64,000 nucleotides of DNA from Liminaster sp017519885 (GTDB taxonomy: Bacteria > Bacteroidota > Bacteroidia > Bacteroidales > UBA3663). Within the stretch, counting starts at the first letter, position 1. Each line of letters starts with the position of its first letter. Below are positions 8,670-17,436 of this stretch, piece by piece. Location of the stretch: positions 124,001 to 188,000 of the forward strand of contig JAFWRO010000018.1 in the NCBI GenBank assembly GCA_017519885.1. The letters run 5' to 3'. Position numbers and translations under genes: made by a program. The notes under the pieces are model-generated. The model was not told the origin of the DNA. It worked only from the letters and a program-made list of their open reading frames with translations, and made no database searches.

Positions 8670-8879
8670 TTATTGAGCCAGTTCAATCAGCCTATTGCGT
8701 TTTACAAATATGTTTGGATATTGATTCGCCCTTGCGCTTATTTGAGAAGAAGGAACTGGTTTTCCATCTCCCCTGTCGTAGAGTTTTCGTTCATTGATGA
8801 TTCTTGCTATATCTTTTGCAGCCATTGGCATCCTATTATTGGATATTAAAACTTCTTCCATTGCTTCGTGAAGTGTCAT
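8670..8879 (-). CDS. Stand-alone HARE-HTH domain protein
   Basis: A 69-residue protein made of one HARE-HTH winged-helix domain (the fold named from HB1, ASXL and restriction enzymes). It shows MTLHEAMEEVLISNNRMPMA, then DIARIINERKLYDRGDGKP, SSQISARANQYPN and the closing strand IFVKRNRLIEL, which follow the family pattern of three helices and a wing. In bacteria this domain is usually fused to restriction endonucleases, RNA polymerase delta or other DNA-acting modules and is thought to bind DNA. Here it is free but lies 37 bp downstream of the GIY-YIG gene on the same strand, so the two are probably made together. Domain call fairly sure; function inferred. Confidence 0.7.
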   Translation of the reverse strand: MTLHEAMEEVLISNNRMPMAAKDIARIINERKLYDRGDGKPVPSSQISARANQYPNIFVKRNRLIELAQ

Positions 8880-8916
8880 TTGTATAGAGTTTTAGATTTG
8901 TTTATTGAATAATTTA

Positions 8917-9471
8917 CTAAATATGAAGTAACTTCAATAGGGTAGGCTTTATTTCATAGCTTATATTGAGATCACACCCTCTGCTAATATTGGCAAATGG
9001 TAGCTTGCCTCCATGATGAAGCTGGAATTCTCTGAGAAGCAAAAACTCAACTCCTTCTGGTTCTTTAGTCGTTGGTAACCAGCAAACGACGAGTTGATCA
9101 GCATCGCTCAATTGCCAGATATATCGACCACCCCAATGCCCAATTTTATTTCCGCATCCGAATTTCATATATTGGGAAAGACGGCTATTAAGAGTTGCTT
9201 TTTTATCCGAACTTCCTGCCTTTCCGATATACATTATTGGGCTATTAGCATTCCATTCGGATTGCAACTCTTCAATTGGCACATTAGGATCATTCCCCTT
9301 GAAGAATCCTCCAGTTCCAGGGTTTATATAATGTGGAACCTCAGTTGAAAACCTAAGAACCATATAAACACCCATGGTTTTAGGTATTTCAGAAACAGAG
9401 GATTTCAACTGAGCAATGTTTTTGAAACCTTGCCATCCCTCTGCCTTTAATTCTTCAATGAAATCTTTCAT
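8917..9471 (-). CDS. GIY-YIG nuclease-like protein
   Basis: A 184-residue cytosolic protein with the landmarks of a GIY-YIG domain spread over its length: GVYMVLR near residue 34 (GIY strand), IMYIGKAG near residue 80 (YIG strand), the arginine in TLNSRLSQYM, the glutamate in GVEFLLLREFQ, and the asparagine in LPFANISRG. These correspond to the two tyrosines, arginine, metal-binding glutamate and asparagine of the family, so it looks catalytically competent. An insert of about 40 residues separates the first two motifs. No HTH or zinc finger is fused; the HARE-HTH protein encoded just downstream may supply DNA binding. Relatives include repair nucleases, homing endonucleases and type II restriction enzymes. 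No methyltransferase gene is nearby. Confidence 0.7.
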   Translation of the reverse strand: MKDFIEELKAEGWQGFKNIAQLKSSVSEIPKTMGVYMVLRFSTEVPHYINPGTGGFFKGNDPNVPIEELQSEWNANSPIMYIGKAGSSDKKATLNSRLSQYMKFGCGNKIGHWGGRYIWQLSDADQLVVCWLPTTKEPEGVEFLLLREFQLHHGGKLPFANISRGCDLNISYEIKPTLLKLLHI

Positions 9472-9522
9472 AAAGAAATGTATTTGATTACTTTTCGTTA
9501 TTCAATATTATCGCAATTATTA

Positions 9523-9540
9523 TCAATAATTGATTATTGA
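9523..9540. other. Small AT inverted repeat after manA
   Basis: TCAATAA, TTGA, TTATTGA forms a 7-bp palindrome between the manA stop and the GIY-YIG start. It could be a weak terminator or an operator for the GIY-YIG pair. There is no consensus promoter in this 100-bp gap. Confidence 0.35.
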
Positions 9541-9573
9541 TGAAGCTATAAATTTCTCAAGGACCTCCGAAGA

Positions 9574-10533
9574 TTACATCGTTGCCGTGAGGAACGTGCC
9601 GCTTCCCACAAAGTGCAGCGCATTATCGCAGGCGGGCACCAGGAGGGATTCGCCCTGACGAACATCTACGCCATTGACCTTGGCACTGCCGGCCAGACAG
9701 ATGACGATGACGAACGAATCGACCTTGTAGTCGATATCCATGGCCTCGTGCACCACGACACGATTGACGTTGAAGAGGGGACAATGCACGAGCGGCGCAT
9801 CGAGGAGGGTCGAGTCGTAGGTGCTGCGATAGTCGGGATAGACGCGATAGTCGATGGCATCCTTGGCTTGCGCGATGTGGAGTTCGCGGGTATTGCCGTT
9901 GGCGTCACGACGGCCATAGTCATAGACACGATAGGTGATGTCGCAAGTCTGCTGTATCTCGGCCACAAAATTGCCAGCACCGATGGCGTGAAGGCGTCCT
10001 GCGGGCAGGAAATAGACATCGCCCTGATGCGATTCGTATGTAGCGATGACATCCATAATGGGTGAATATCCGCCAACGGTCTCCGTAGTGACCATCTGCA
10101 CATATCGCTCGGGGGAAATCTCCTTGCACAAGCCTGTATAGATTCTTGCCCCTGGCTCGGCCTTGATGACATACCACATCTCGCTCTTGCCACGGCAGCC
10201 GTGACGCTTCATCGCCAGTTCATCGTTGGGATGCACCTGCACCGAGAGGTTCTGATGAGAATCGATGAACTTGACAAGCAATGGGAAATGATTGCCAAAC
10301 TTTGCATAGACCTTCTCGCCGACGAGCTGTTCCTTGTATTTCTCGACCAGGGCCGACAGATTGAGCCCCTTGTCTTCTCCTATTGCCACGACACTCTCTT
10401 GCCCTGGAAAGTCGCTGATTTCCCACGATTCGCCGACATTATGCAGGTCGGTATCGATTCCCTTGAACGCAGCTATCTGTTCGCCACCCCAAATGGTGGT
10501 TTTCAAAAATGATTCAAACTTATATGGTTTCAT
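9574..10533 (-). CDS. manA: Mannose-6-phosphate isomerase, class I
   Basis: A 319-residue cytosolic zinc enzyme that interconverts mannose 6-phosphate and fructose 6-phosphate. It is of the short class I type. The zinc site is visible in NLSVQVHPNDELA near residue 100 and the following GKSEMWYVI; FLPAGRLHAIGAGNFVAEIQ near residue 180 forms the cupin core with the catalytic arginine region further on (YRVYDYGRRD). The N-terminus FLKTTIWGGEQI is typical. It has its own promoter 49 bp upstream and lies between unrelated genes, so it is probably monocistronic. Confidence 0.93.
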   Translation of the reverse strand: MKPYKFESFLKTTIWGGEQIAAFKGIDTDLHNVGESWEISDFPGQESVVAIGEDKGLNLSALVEKYKEQLVGEKVYAKFGNHFPLLVKFIDSHQNLSVQVHPNDELAMKRHGCRGKSEMWYVIKAEPGARIYTGLCKEISPERYVQMVTTETVGGYSPIMDVIATYESHQGDVYFLPAGRLHAIGAGNFVAEIQQTCDITYRVYDYGRRDANGNTRELHIAQAKDAIDYRVYPDYRSTYDSTLLDAPLVHCPLFNVNRVVVHEAMDIDYKVDSFVIVICLAGSAKVNGVDVRQGESLLVPACDNALHFVGSGTFLTATM

Positions 10534-10581
10534 CCAATATATAGATTATCTTGCTCAATAACGTGTATTGTTTTGGGGGTG

Positions 10582-10613
10582 CAAAGATAAGGAAAAAATT
10601 GGGATGTTGCAAA
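10582..10613 (-). promoter_or_regulatory. Promoter of manA
   Basis: Minus strand TTTG (10613-10610), 20-bp spacer, TATCTTTG (10589-10582), exact match, 49 bp before the manA ATG. Confidence 0.75.
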
Positions 10614-10671
10614 TAGTATGACTGTTTTAGCCGATATTTTTGAATGTTTTGGCAAAAAAGGACAAGTCAAC

Positions 10672-11925
10672 TTACTGATTATAGGTCTTTTTGATGCGGC
10701 GGAAAGCATTTTCAAGGCTCTCGGTGGGCAGCAGAATGTTGTAATCTTTCCAGAAATCCGGATCATCGAAATCGTTCAGTTGTCGTGCCAAGGTGTCATG
10801 ATGACGGAAAGCATCATGCCGGTTGGGGCGAACTGCCACTGGCTTGATATCGGTAATCAGCATCTCGGAATTAGCCTCATAATGGGTGGCGAAACCACGT
10901 TTCTTCCAGTCGCAATCGAACATATAGGTCACGCCAAGGTAACGCAGATAACTGAGCCGTCCATCGTTGTGATAATTCATCACGATGTGAAGGCCACGAG
11001 CCTTGAAACGCATACCAAAGGGTTTCTTGGCAAGGATGGCAGACGATGCCTTGGCCACATCGCTCATATCCATATTATATTCTATGCGTGTGAACGTGAG
11101 GTTGGCATAATCGATGAAGATTTTTCCGGAGAACAACGGATCGATGTATGTCGTGGCAGGGCGGAACGAAATGACGTACTGGGGACGATTGTCGATGGTC
11201 TGCGGGGTCTCGATCTCCAGTTGATAGCGCAACAGCATTTCGGGATTGAGGAACAATTCGCGGTCCTTGACCAAGTCGAGCATCAGCGACTCCAAAGGTC
11301 CTCCCATCACGTGGACAGAAATGGTATCCTTGGCACGCTGGCTGATCAAACTGCGTCCCTTGACCATAACGGCCATGTCGCGCTGTGGACTGTCCTCATA
11401 GCTCGTCTTGTAAAGCTCCATCACGGCCTCCGAGACGCTTACGTACTTGCCACGCTTCTGAATCGTCTCGCGATAGAAGGCCTCGTAGCTCTGCGGCACG
11501 GTTGGGAAATTCTGCGGAATGCGTTCGATGGCGGCATTCAGAATGTTTTCGGGCGAATAGACAAAGACATCGTTGAGGAACGTGAAACGTGGCTGCAACG
11601 AGATTTGCAGTTCCTCCACAGGCTTTCCTTCCTTCACCTGCTGCGTCTTCTCAAGTTGGTCACGACCGACCACCACCGTGGCATAGCCTATCGATGAAAA
11701 GAGCAGTTGCTCGGGCATCTGAGCAAGTCGCAGGCTGAAACGCCCATCAGCATTGGTCATCGTGGCTACGTTCGAGCCACCCACATGCACCTGCACATCG
11801 GGCAATCGCCGGCCATTGTCATGGTCGGTGACGATGCCGCGCAAGGTCACAAGCACACTGTCCTGCGCCACGAGGGAGCAAGGCAGTAGAAGCAATAGCG
11901 CGAGAAGAAAGTAAAAACGTTTCAT
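10672..11925 (-). CDS. Secreted protein with carboxypeptidase-regulatory-like domain
   Basis: A 417-residue secreted protein. The signal peptide (MKRFYFLLALLLLLPCSLVA) is followed at residues 25-115 by a beta-sandwich of the CarboxypepD_reg-like type: TLRGIVTDHDNGRRLPDVQV and TMTNADGRFSLRL, as found in front of SusC proteins. The rest (about 120-417) is a large beta-rich region of unknown function seen in many Bacteroidetes envelope proteins with this leader. There is no TonB-dependent barrel. The NUDIX gene ends 28 bp upstream, so the GH35, NUDIX and this gene probably form one transcript. I cannot assign a substrate. Confidence 0.7.
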   Translation of the reverse strand: MKRFYFLLALLLLLPCSLVAQDSVLVTLRGIVTDHDNGRRLPDVQVHVGGSNVATMTNADGRFSLRLAQMPEQLLFSSIGYATVVVGRDQLEKTQQVKEGKPVEELQISLQPRFTFLNDVFVYSPENILNAAIERIPQNFPTVPQSYEAFYRETIQKRGKYVSVSEAVMELYKTSYEDSPQRDMAVMVKGRSLISQRAKDTISVHVMGGPLESLMLDLVKDRELFLNPEMLLRYQLEIETPQTIDNRPQYVISFRPATTYIDPLFSGKIFIDYANLTFTRIEYNMDMSDVAKASSAILAKKPFGMRFKARGLHIVMNYHNDGRLSYLRYLGVTYMFDCDWKKRGFATHYEANSEMLITDIKPVAVRPNRHDAFRHHDTLARQLNDFDDPDFWKDYNILLPTESLENAFRRIKKTYNQ

Positions 11926-11953
11926 TTTCTCTTGGATTTAGAAAATTTATATA

Positions 11954-12493
11954 TTAACCCCTCTCCTCCAAATACCTTGCCAATCCCTTTCGGATGGAGG
12001 CGAGGCCAAACTCTTCGAGGTTGAGATTCTTGAGCGGAATCCACTCAAGCAAGGAGATGTCATCCAAACCGCCAACCCGGGGACGCCCTTTGACACGCAC
12101 TTCGAAGAAAAGATCGATGGTGCGGCACATGATGCCCGAATAGGGATAACGATTGGGCTGACTGAAGAGGTAGTGCAGGTCCTCGGGCTTGACCTCCAGA
12201 CCTGTTTCCTCCTTTATTTCGCGGCACATCCCTTCTTCGGCCGTCTCGTCGAGGTCGAGGAAGCCGCCCACCATGTCGCGTGTCCCCTTGGCGGGATTGT
12301 TGGCACGCCGCCCACAGAGGATTTCGCCCTGATCGTTGACTATCACAGCGACGGTAGCACCGCGAGGATTGGTATAATATGTAAAGCCGCAATCCTCGCA
12401 ATGCCTTGCCTGTGGGCCATGTTCCACAAAGCGATTGCTGCCGCACAACGGGCAGAAGTGGAAGCGATAGAAAGGATGATCTTCGGTGAACAT
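11954..12493 (-). CDS. NUDIX hydrolase with zinc-ribbon leader
   Basis: A 179-residue cytosolic protein. Residues 10-40 form a zinc ribbon (CPLCG and CEDCG). The NUDIX box is complete: GFLDLDETAEEGMCREIKEE followed by TGL, with all metal-binding glutamates. The layout resembles NADH pyrophosphatases (NudC group), but the protein is shorter and I did not find the SQPWPFP signature; SQPNRYPYSG stands in its place, so an NAD(H) or nucleotide-diphosphate substrate is only a guess. I chose the ATG at 12493; an upstream ATG at 12508 lies in the AT-rich repeat. It lies 50 bp after GH35. Confidence 0.85.
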   Translation of the reverse strand: MFTEDHPFYRFHFCPLCGSNRFVEHGPQARHCEDCGFTYYTNPRGATVAVIVNDQGEILCGRRANNPAKGTRDMVGGFLDLDETAEEGMCREIKEETGLEVKPEDLHYLFSQPNRYPYSGIMCRTIDLFFEVRVKGRPRVGGLDDISLLEWIPLKNLNLEEFGLASIRKGLARYLEERG

Positions 12494-12540
12494 CGAAACA
12501 ATTAACAATTAATAATTAACAATTAACAATTGTTGTTCGT
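12494..12540. repeat. AT-rich AATTAACAATT repeat, copy 2
   Basis: Four to five tandem AATTAACAATT-like units fill the gap between the GH35 stop and the NUDIX start. They are related to the strings at 1195-1250 and 18967-19021. Confidence 0.55.
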
Positions 12541-12543
12541 ATT

Positions 12544-14946
12544 TTATTTCTTAAATGCTCCCGACTTCACATAGATGCGATAGTCGCAGATGCTACCTGG
12601 TGCGCCAGCTTCGGCACGAGGCAGATACTGGAATCCGCCAAAGGTGTAGTCCTTGCCCAGGTCGATGATGAGCTGGTGTGGGAAGGCCGACTTGCGGTTG
12701 GTGCTCCAATAGGTGCTCTCCTGCAGGTCGAAGATCTTGTCGGCAGTCTGGTTGCCATCGGTGATGTTCTCGTCGTCGGCATAGTCGGCCTGCCAAGGCT
12801 CACGACTCAAGCGCTTGCCTTGCTCATCGAGCATATACCATTCGGCGATACAGGCGATTCCCTTGGCCACCTTGCCTTCGGCTGCCTTTGCATCGTGCAC
12901 ATTGAGCGCCTCGATGCAGACATATCGTCCAGAAACAGGCTGGTCGAAACGAACTTCCTGCCAGCCGTTTCCTGCAGCGAAACTGCCTTCCTTGACAGGC
13001 TTCTCGCCGCTGAGGTCGAGGCTCTCGCCCTGCTTGCGATGCGTCTGTGGACCCTTGAGGTTAAGGCGGTCGATGATTGGCTCCTTGAGGCCTTCGGCCA
13101 CAGGATCATCGGGACCAACGATATCGACTACGATGATTTCGTTCTCGCCTTTCTTGAGCCAGCAACCTGGCATAAAGAGTGTCTGCTGAGGACCAATTTG
13201 CCAGAAACGACCCATCGGATGTCCGTTCACATAGAGTTGACCCTTGCCCCATGTCTCCAGATTGATGAACGTATCACCTACCTTCTTCAATTTAAAGGTA
13301 GCACGATAGGCTGCAGCTGGATATTGCTCGGCCTTGATGAGAGGCTGCCAGTTCATGGCCTTCACGGTCTCGTAGTCATCATTGATATTATACACCGTCC
13401 AGAGCTTTGGCTCCACAGTAACTGTGGCCGACTGCTCGGCACCAATCTGATAGATGAACTCCACCTTTTCGGTGATGCCCTTGAAGTCCTTGATGGCACG
13501 TCCGAAGTTGATACGGCCCATAGCTTCTACGAAAATGTCGAGACGATCGCCCTTCTTGACAGCAGGCATCTTCATTTCCTTCTCGTGCTCACGGCGATCG
13601 AGAGCACCGACCTTCACACCATTCACGAAAATCTGTGCATAGTCGTGAGGCTCGGTCACACGAAGCACGCTGGCAGGAATATCCTGATCGAAAGTGTAGC
13701 GATAGATGATGCTACCCCAACCCTGGTCGAACTCCTCCATCGTCTTCAGTCCGCTGGTGATCTTGGGTGCTGGAAGGTTGTCGAAAATGGGAGCCACCTC
13801 GGTGAACTGGATTTTGGGAATAGCGATGGTGGGGATAGCAGCAGGTACCTTGGCCAGCTTCTGTCCGTTCATATACTTGGCCATCATCGTGCGCAGCTCG
13901 TAGTATTTGGGCGTAGCCTGACCTGCCTCGTTGATGGGAGCATCGTAGTCGTAGCTGGTCACGTCGGGTGCGAAGCCAGGACTGTTGGCACCAGCCCAGT
14001 GTCCCCAGTTGGTGCCACCATGGGTCATATAGAGCGAGAAGGAGATGCCCTTCGAAAGCATTTCGTCAAGACCTTCTACCATATCCTTGGCTCCACGTGT
14101 CTCATGCTTGCCGCCCCACTTGTCGAACCATCCGCTCCAGAACTCGGAGCACATCTTGGGTGCATCGGGACGCAGTTCGCCAAGACGACGAAATTCGTTG
14201 TCGATGTTGGCACCCGTGCCGAAGTTCATGGTCCAGATGAGGTCATCGAGACCATTGTTGGTGAAGTTGCTCGACCAGTCGCACTGGAACAGCTGAACCT
14301 TGTCGAAACCGACTTCGCGCAAGGCATCACGCACAGCACTCACGTAAGGCTTGTCGACACCATACGAACCATATTCATTCTCGACCTGCACCATAATGAT
14401 GGGGCCTCCCTTGTCGATGGTGAGATCGGCCACCTGCTCGGCCACCTTCGACTCGAAGATCTTCAGGCGCTCCATAAAATAGGGGTCGAGTTCACGCAGA
14501 CGGATGTCCTTCTTCTTGAGCAGCCACCATGGTAGGCCACCCATCTCCCATTCGGCACAAACATAAGGACCCGGACGCAAGATGATGTACATCCCGTTCT
14601 TCTGAGCCAGCTGAATGAAGGCGCGAAGGTCGTTGTTCTCGGTGAAATCGAACACTCCTTCCTGTTGCTCATGGATATTCCAGAACACATAGAGGCACAG
14701 TGTATTCATACCGAGTGCCTTGCACATCTGGATACGATGTTCCCAATAGGGACGGGGGATGCGAGGATAATGAACCTCAGCAGCCTTGACAACAAATGGT
14801 TCGCCATTGAGCAGGAAGGTTCCCTTGCCGGCCTCGAATGTGCCAGGTGTAGCCTGCACTTTCTTCGGTGCACCCGCAGCCTCTGCCGACATAGCAGATC
14901 CAAGCAGACCTGCAACAAGCAGCAATGATATGATAACGTTTTTCAT
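12544..14946 (-). CDS. GH35 beta-galactosidase with C-terminal discoidin-like domain
   Basis: An 800-residue secreted enzyme; the start at 14946 gives a signal peptide ending AMSAEA. The GH35 TIM barrel spans about residues 30-350. GGPIIMVQVENEYGSYG near residue 190 carries the acid/base glutamate and KMCSEFWSGWFDKWGG near 267 the nucleophile. Beta-sandwich domains follow (about 380-620, jelly-roll with NFGRAIKDFKGI and YVNGHPMGRFW). The last 130 residues look like an F5/8 type C (discoidin) sugar-binding module (YWSTNRKSAFPHQLIIDLG). GH35 enzymes of this layout remove terminal beta-galactose from plant side chains or glycans. It has its own promoter and leads a probable three-gene unit with the NUDIX and carboxypeptidase-regulatory genes. 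Confidence 0.92.
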   Translation of the reverse strand: MKNVIISLLLVAGLLGSAMSAEAAGAPKKVQATPGTFEAGKGTFLLNGEPFVVKAAEVHYPRIPRPYWEHRIQMCKALGMNTLCLYVFWNIHEQQEGVFDFTENNDLRAFIQLAQKNGMYIILRPGPYVCAEWEMGGLPWWLLKKKDIRLRELDPYFMERLKIFESKVAEQVADLTIDKGGPIIMVQVENEYGSYGVDKPYVSAVRDALREVGFDKVQLFQCDWSSNFTNNGLDDLIWTMNFGTGANIDNEFRRLGELRPDAPKMCSEFWSGWFDKWGGKHETRGAKDMVEGLDEMLSKGISFSLYMTHGGTNWGHWAGANSPGFAPDVTSYDYDAPINEAGQATPKYYELRTMMAKYMNGQKLAKVPAAIPTIAIPKIQFTEVAPIFDNLPAPKITSGLKTMEEFDQGWGSIIYRYTFDQDIPASVLRVTEPHDYAQIFVNGVKVGALDRREHEKEMKMPAVKKGDRLDIFVEAMGRINFGRAIKDFKGITEKVEFIYQIGAEQSATVTVEPKLWTVYNINDDYETVKAMNWQPLIKAEQYPAAAYRATFKLKKVGDTFINLETWGKGQLYVNGHPMGRFWQIGPQQTLFMPGCWLKKGENEIIVVDIVGPDDPVAEGLKEPIIDRLNLKGPQTHRKQGESLDLSGEKPVKEGSFAAGNGWQEVRFDQPVSGRYVCIEALNVHDAKAAEGKVAKGIACIAEWYMLDEQGKRLSREPWQADYADDENITDGNQTADKIFDLQESTYWSTNRKSAFPHQLIIDLGKDYTFGGFQYLPRAEAGAPGSICDYRIYVKSGAFKK

Positions 14947-14979
14947 TCTAAAAAGGTTATTGGTTCTTGTTTTATGGTG

Positions 14980-15011
14980 CAAAAATACTATTATTTGTTG
15001 ATATTTCCAAA
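14980..15011 (-). promoter_or_regulatory. Promoter of GH35
   Basis: Minus strand TTTG (15011-15008), 20-bp spacer, TATTTTTG (14987-14980), 33 bp before the ATG. The rest of the 240-bp gap to the divergent GNAT gene is AT-rich and otherwise empty apart from the GNAT promoter. Confidence 0.7.
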
Positions 15012-15134
15012 TTATCAGTGATTATTTTAACTTTTTTATTTGCAATACTAAGAAAAATCGCAATCTTTGTGAGTTATGAATAATCCAATTACAACTAAAT
15101 TTCTTGGCCATCGGCAAGATTTCATACCGATTTC

Positions 15135-15165
15135 TTGCTTTTGTCAAAAAATATCACTTACTTTG
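15135..15165 (+). promoter_or_regulatory. Probable promoter of the GNAT gene
   Basis: TTG (15135-15137), 20-bp spacer, TTACTTTG (15158-15165): one base off the -7 consensus, 21 bp before the ATG, implying a very short leader. Confidence 0.5.
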
Positions 15166-15186
15166 CAGCACGGTTGATTCAAAAAA

Positions 15187-15768
15187 ATGTCATATCCTAA
15201 AAGACCAAATCGAATGATTGAAATACGTCCAGCAACATTGGAAGACTGCCTGTTTGTAGCACGCTGTATCGGCATGGCTCTTCACATTGAACTGCCAGAA
15301 GAGCGGCTCCCGGGAGTTGCTTCAATTTGCGCGCGCGAAGACGTGCTCTATAGTTACCGACATGCCCTCATTGCCTGGGAAGACAACAAACCACTGGGAC
15401 TTTGTCTGGCCTACGATGGGAACAACTATCATGAAATCCGACAGAGGACATTTGCACTCTTTGCCGCACTCGATGACGAACCAGATGATGACATGGACCT
15501 CGAACATGCTGAAGACGAGACACAGGCCGGCGAATATTACATCGATTCTTTGGCCGTCCTGCCCGAATACCGCCGGCGTGGCATCGCACGGCAACTGATG
15601 CAGGCACAAATAGAACGGGGCCGACAGCAGGGCTTCACGCATTTCACCCTGCTCGTCGATCCCGTCAATCCGAATGCCCAAGGACTATACTCCCAACTCG
15701 GCTTCCAATATGAATCAGATTGCTATGCGTTTGGGCAGAAGTTTTGGAAGTGGGGAATGAATTTGTGA
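15187..15768 (+). CDS. GNAT family N-acetyltransferase
   Basis: A 193-residue cytosolic enzyme of the GNAT fold. Motif A with the acetyl-CoA pyrophosphate loop is YIDSLAVLPEYRRRGIARQL near residues 118-137; motif B follows (TLLVDPVNPNAQGLYSQLGF). An acidic insert DEPDDDMDLEHAEDE at about 97-111 precedes motif A. The acceptor substrate cannot be told from the sequence. The first ATG is used; a second at codon 10 (MIEIRPATLEDC) is also a typical GNAT beginning. It converges on the GH105 gene with 10 bp between stops. Confidence 0.85.
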   Translation: MSYPKRPNRMIEIRPATLEDCLFVARCIGMALHIELPEERLPGVASICAREDVLYSYRHALIAWEDNKPLGLCLAYDGNNYHEIRQRTFALFAALDDEPDDDMDLEHAEDETQAGEYYIDSLAVLPEYRRRGIARQLMQAQIERGRQQGFTHFTLLVDPVNPNAQGLYSQLGFQYESDCYAFGQKFWKWGMNL

Positions 15769-15778
15769 TTTCCTTTCT

Positions 15779-17368
15779 CTATTTCGTAATAAAAATAACA
15801 CGACCGTCTTGACATTTGAAAGTGCGGCTTAAATCATTGGTGATTCTTCGACCATGCAGGTCGTAAGCATGGAGGATTGAACCATGAGGATTTGCATCGG
15901 GAAGAATTTTCTCGATGCCTTCTTCTGCAATGGGTAAGAAGCGACGCTCATATTCGGTAGAAGCGAGGATGAATGCGCCAAAGACCTTGCCTTCGGTCTG
16001 TGGATTGTCGATACTCGTCACGCTTACGTCGCTGCCCAGAAGATAATAGGCTGCCGAGCCGTCGCGTCGAGCCGAACCTCCCAAACCTGCCGAACGACAA
16101 CAACTGATGAGGTGAACGTCTTCTGAATTCTTCGTGTTTTTTACCAGAAACTGTTCAATGATTCCTTGATATGCCTTCTTTGCCACATCGGTATAATCGT
16201 CGTCGAAGAAGCCGAGACGCATACCCTTGAGATAGGCTGAAGTGAAGATGCATGTAGCCGAAGACTCCAGGTAATTATAGGTCTTCGGATAGGGCCAACC
16301 CTGGTAACTGTCGGCATAGAACGAGCCATCGTGTCCCAAAAGCTGATACCAGCAACCAGTCGCAGGGTCTTGCCGCGCTGCCAGGCCCGCAGCCAATTTG
16401 TTGAGCTGGGTACGCAGTTTTTCTCGAAGTTCATCATCCACCTCATCACTATTCGTAGCAGCCGGCAGCTCCCATTGCTCCAGCACATCGATAAGAGCCA
16501 AAAAATACCATCCGCAAGCACGACCCCAATATTCGGCCGAATGATAGATGCCTTCGGCTGCCGACAAGCCCTGCCAGTCTCGTGAATAAGAGTCACCGGG
16601 CGAAGCTGTCATGGCGTGATAAAGCAGTTTTTCCTCGTCATTCCAAAGATAATGCCAGCAGATTTCAAATTGTCGGGCAATCAGTTCGGCATCGTTGGTG
16701 CCATCGATACCATATCCGTAATTGTTCAGTTGTGCCAACAAAGCTGGCCCCATATATTGCCCATCGAGCCACATCTGATTGACATAGCTTTTCTTATGGA
16801 ACCACCCACCTGCAGCACCTTCGAGTGTCGATGCTGTTATCGAATAGCGATTGTTGTGGTCGGAAAGACCTTTGACGGCTGTCTCCATAGCAAAAATAGC
16901 ATTCGATGCCGTTGTTTCGTTTTCGAAAGCCTTGCCTTCGGAAGTCAGTTCATAGAGTCCGAAGTACATCTTCGTGGCATTCAGGTCATCAAGACTGCCA
17001 CCTGACGAGGGAACGCTCCCTACAAAAGTATTCCCATACCACTCCACACTATAAAACCAAGGACGAGTCCACGACTGCGTCTGATAATAATCCACAGCCT
17101 CGATAAGCGCTTTGGCCACAAGTCCCGGCACATAATCGAACTTCACCTTCGAACCACCCTTTGGAGCGCTGACCACAGCACCATCCTCGGTGTAAGTCTG
17201 AAAGCCCATCTGATTCTTATTGGCATAGAAATCGTTGAGCCGAGCATCGATGACGAGGCGGGAATAACGCTGCGTGCTGTCGAACGAGACATGCTCGTAA
17301 GAAGCAGCATCGGCACCTGCGCAACACGATGCGCAGATGCCGATAAATAGAATGGTCTTGATTTTCAT
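15779..17368 (-). CDS. GH105/GH88-type unsaturated glucuronyl or rhamnogalacturonyl hydrolase
   Basis: A 529-residue secreted protein; the ATG at 17368 gives a short signal peptide ending ADAAS. The middle part is an (alpha/alpha)6 barrel of the GH88/GH105 group: VNQMWLDGQYMGPALLAQ near residue 205 with the catalytic aspartate, SAEYWGRACGWYFLAL near 285, and SSATCIFTSAYLKGMRLG near 375. These enzymes cleave the 4,5-unsaturated uronic acid left by lyases, in GH105 usually from rhamnogalacturonan. The N-terminal 80 residues are extra. The C-terminus (HAYDLHGRRITNDLSRTFK) resembles the degenerate C-terminal tails on Prevotella secreted enzymes, possibly a type IX sorting signal. No pectin lyase gene is nearby. 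Confidence 0.85.
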   Translation of the reverse strand: MKIKTILFIGICASCCAGADAASYEHVSFDSTQRYSRLVIDARLNDFYANKNQMGFQTYTEDGAVVSAPKGGSKVKFDYVPGLVAKALIEAVDYYQTQSWTRPWFYSVEWYGNTFVGSVPSSGGSLDDLNATKMYFGLYELTSEGKAFENETTASNAIFAMETAVKGLSDHNNRYSITASTLEGAAGGWFHKKSYVNQMWLDGQYMGPALLAQLNNYGYGIDGTNDAELIARQFEICWHYLWNDEEKLLYHAMTASPGDSYSRDWQGLSAAEGIYHSAEYWGRACGWYFLALIDVLEQWELPAATNSDEVDDELREKLRTQLNKLAAGLAARQDPATGCWYQLLGHDGSFYADSYQGWPYPKTYNYLESSATCIFTSAYLKGMRLGFFDDDYTDVAKKAYQGIIEQFLVKNTKNSEDVHLISCCRSAGLGGSARRDGSAAYYLLGSDVSVTSIDNPQTEGKVFGAFILASTEYERRFLPIAEEGIEKILPDANPHGSILHAYDLHGRRITNDLSRTFKCQDGRVIFITK

Positions 17369-17401
17369 GAGTTGTTTGATTTTTGTCAAGGCCTAAACAT
17401 T

Positions 17402-17433
17402 TATAGTCACTATATAACTATAGTCACTATAGT
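17402..17433. repeat. TATAGTCACTATA palindrome, two copies
   Basis: TATAGTCACTATA occurs at 17402-17414 and again at 17419-17431, 17 bp apart; the second lies in ACTATAGT-C-ACTATAGT. Placed between gpmI and GH105, it may be an operator for GH105 or a weak stem in the intergenic RNA. Confidence 0.5.
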
Positions 17434-17436
17434 AGC

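Noticed and set aside
8917..9471. Complete restriction-modification system
   Set aside because: No methyltransferase or specificity gene is found near the GIY-YIG gene.
12676..14535. 619-codon plus-strand frame
   Set aside because: Antisense to the GH35 gene with intact catalytic motifs.
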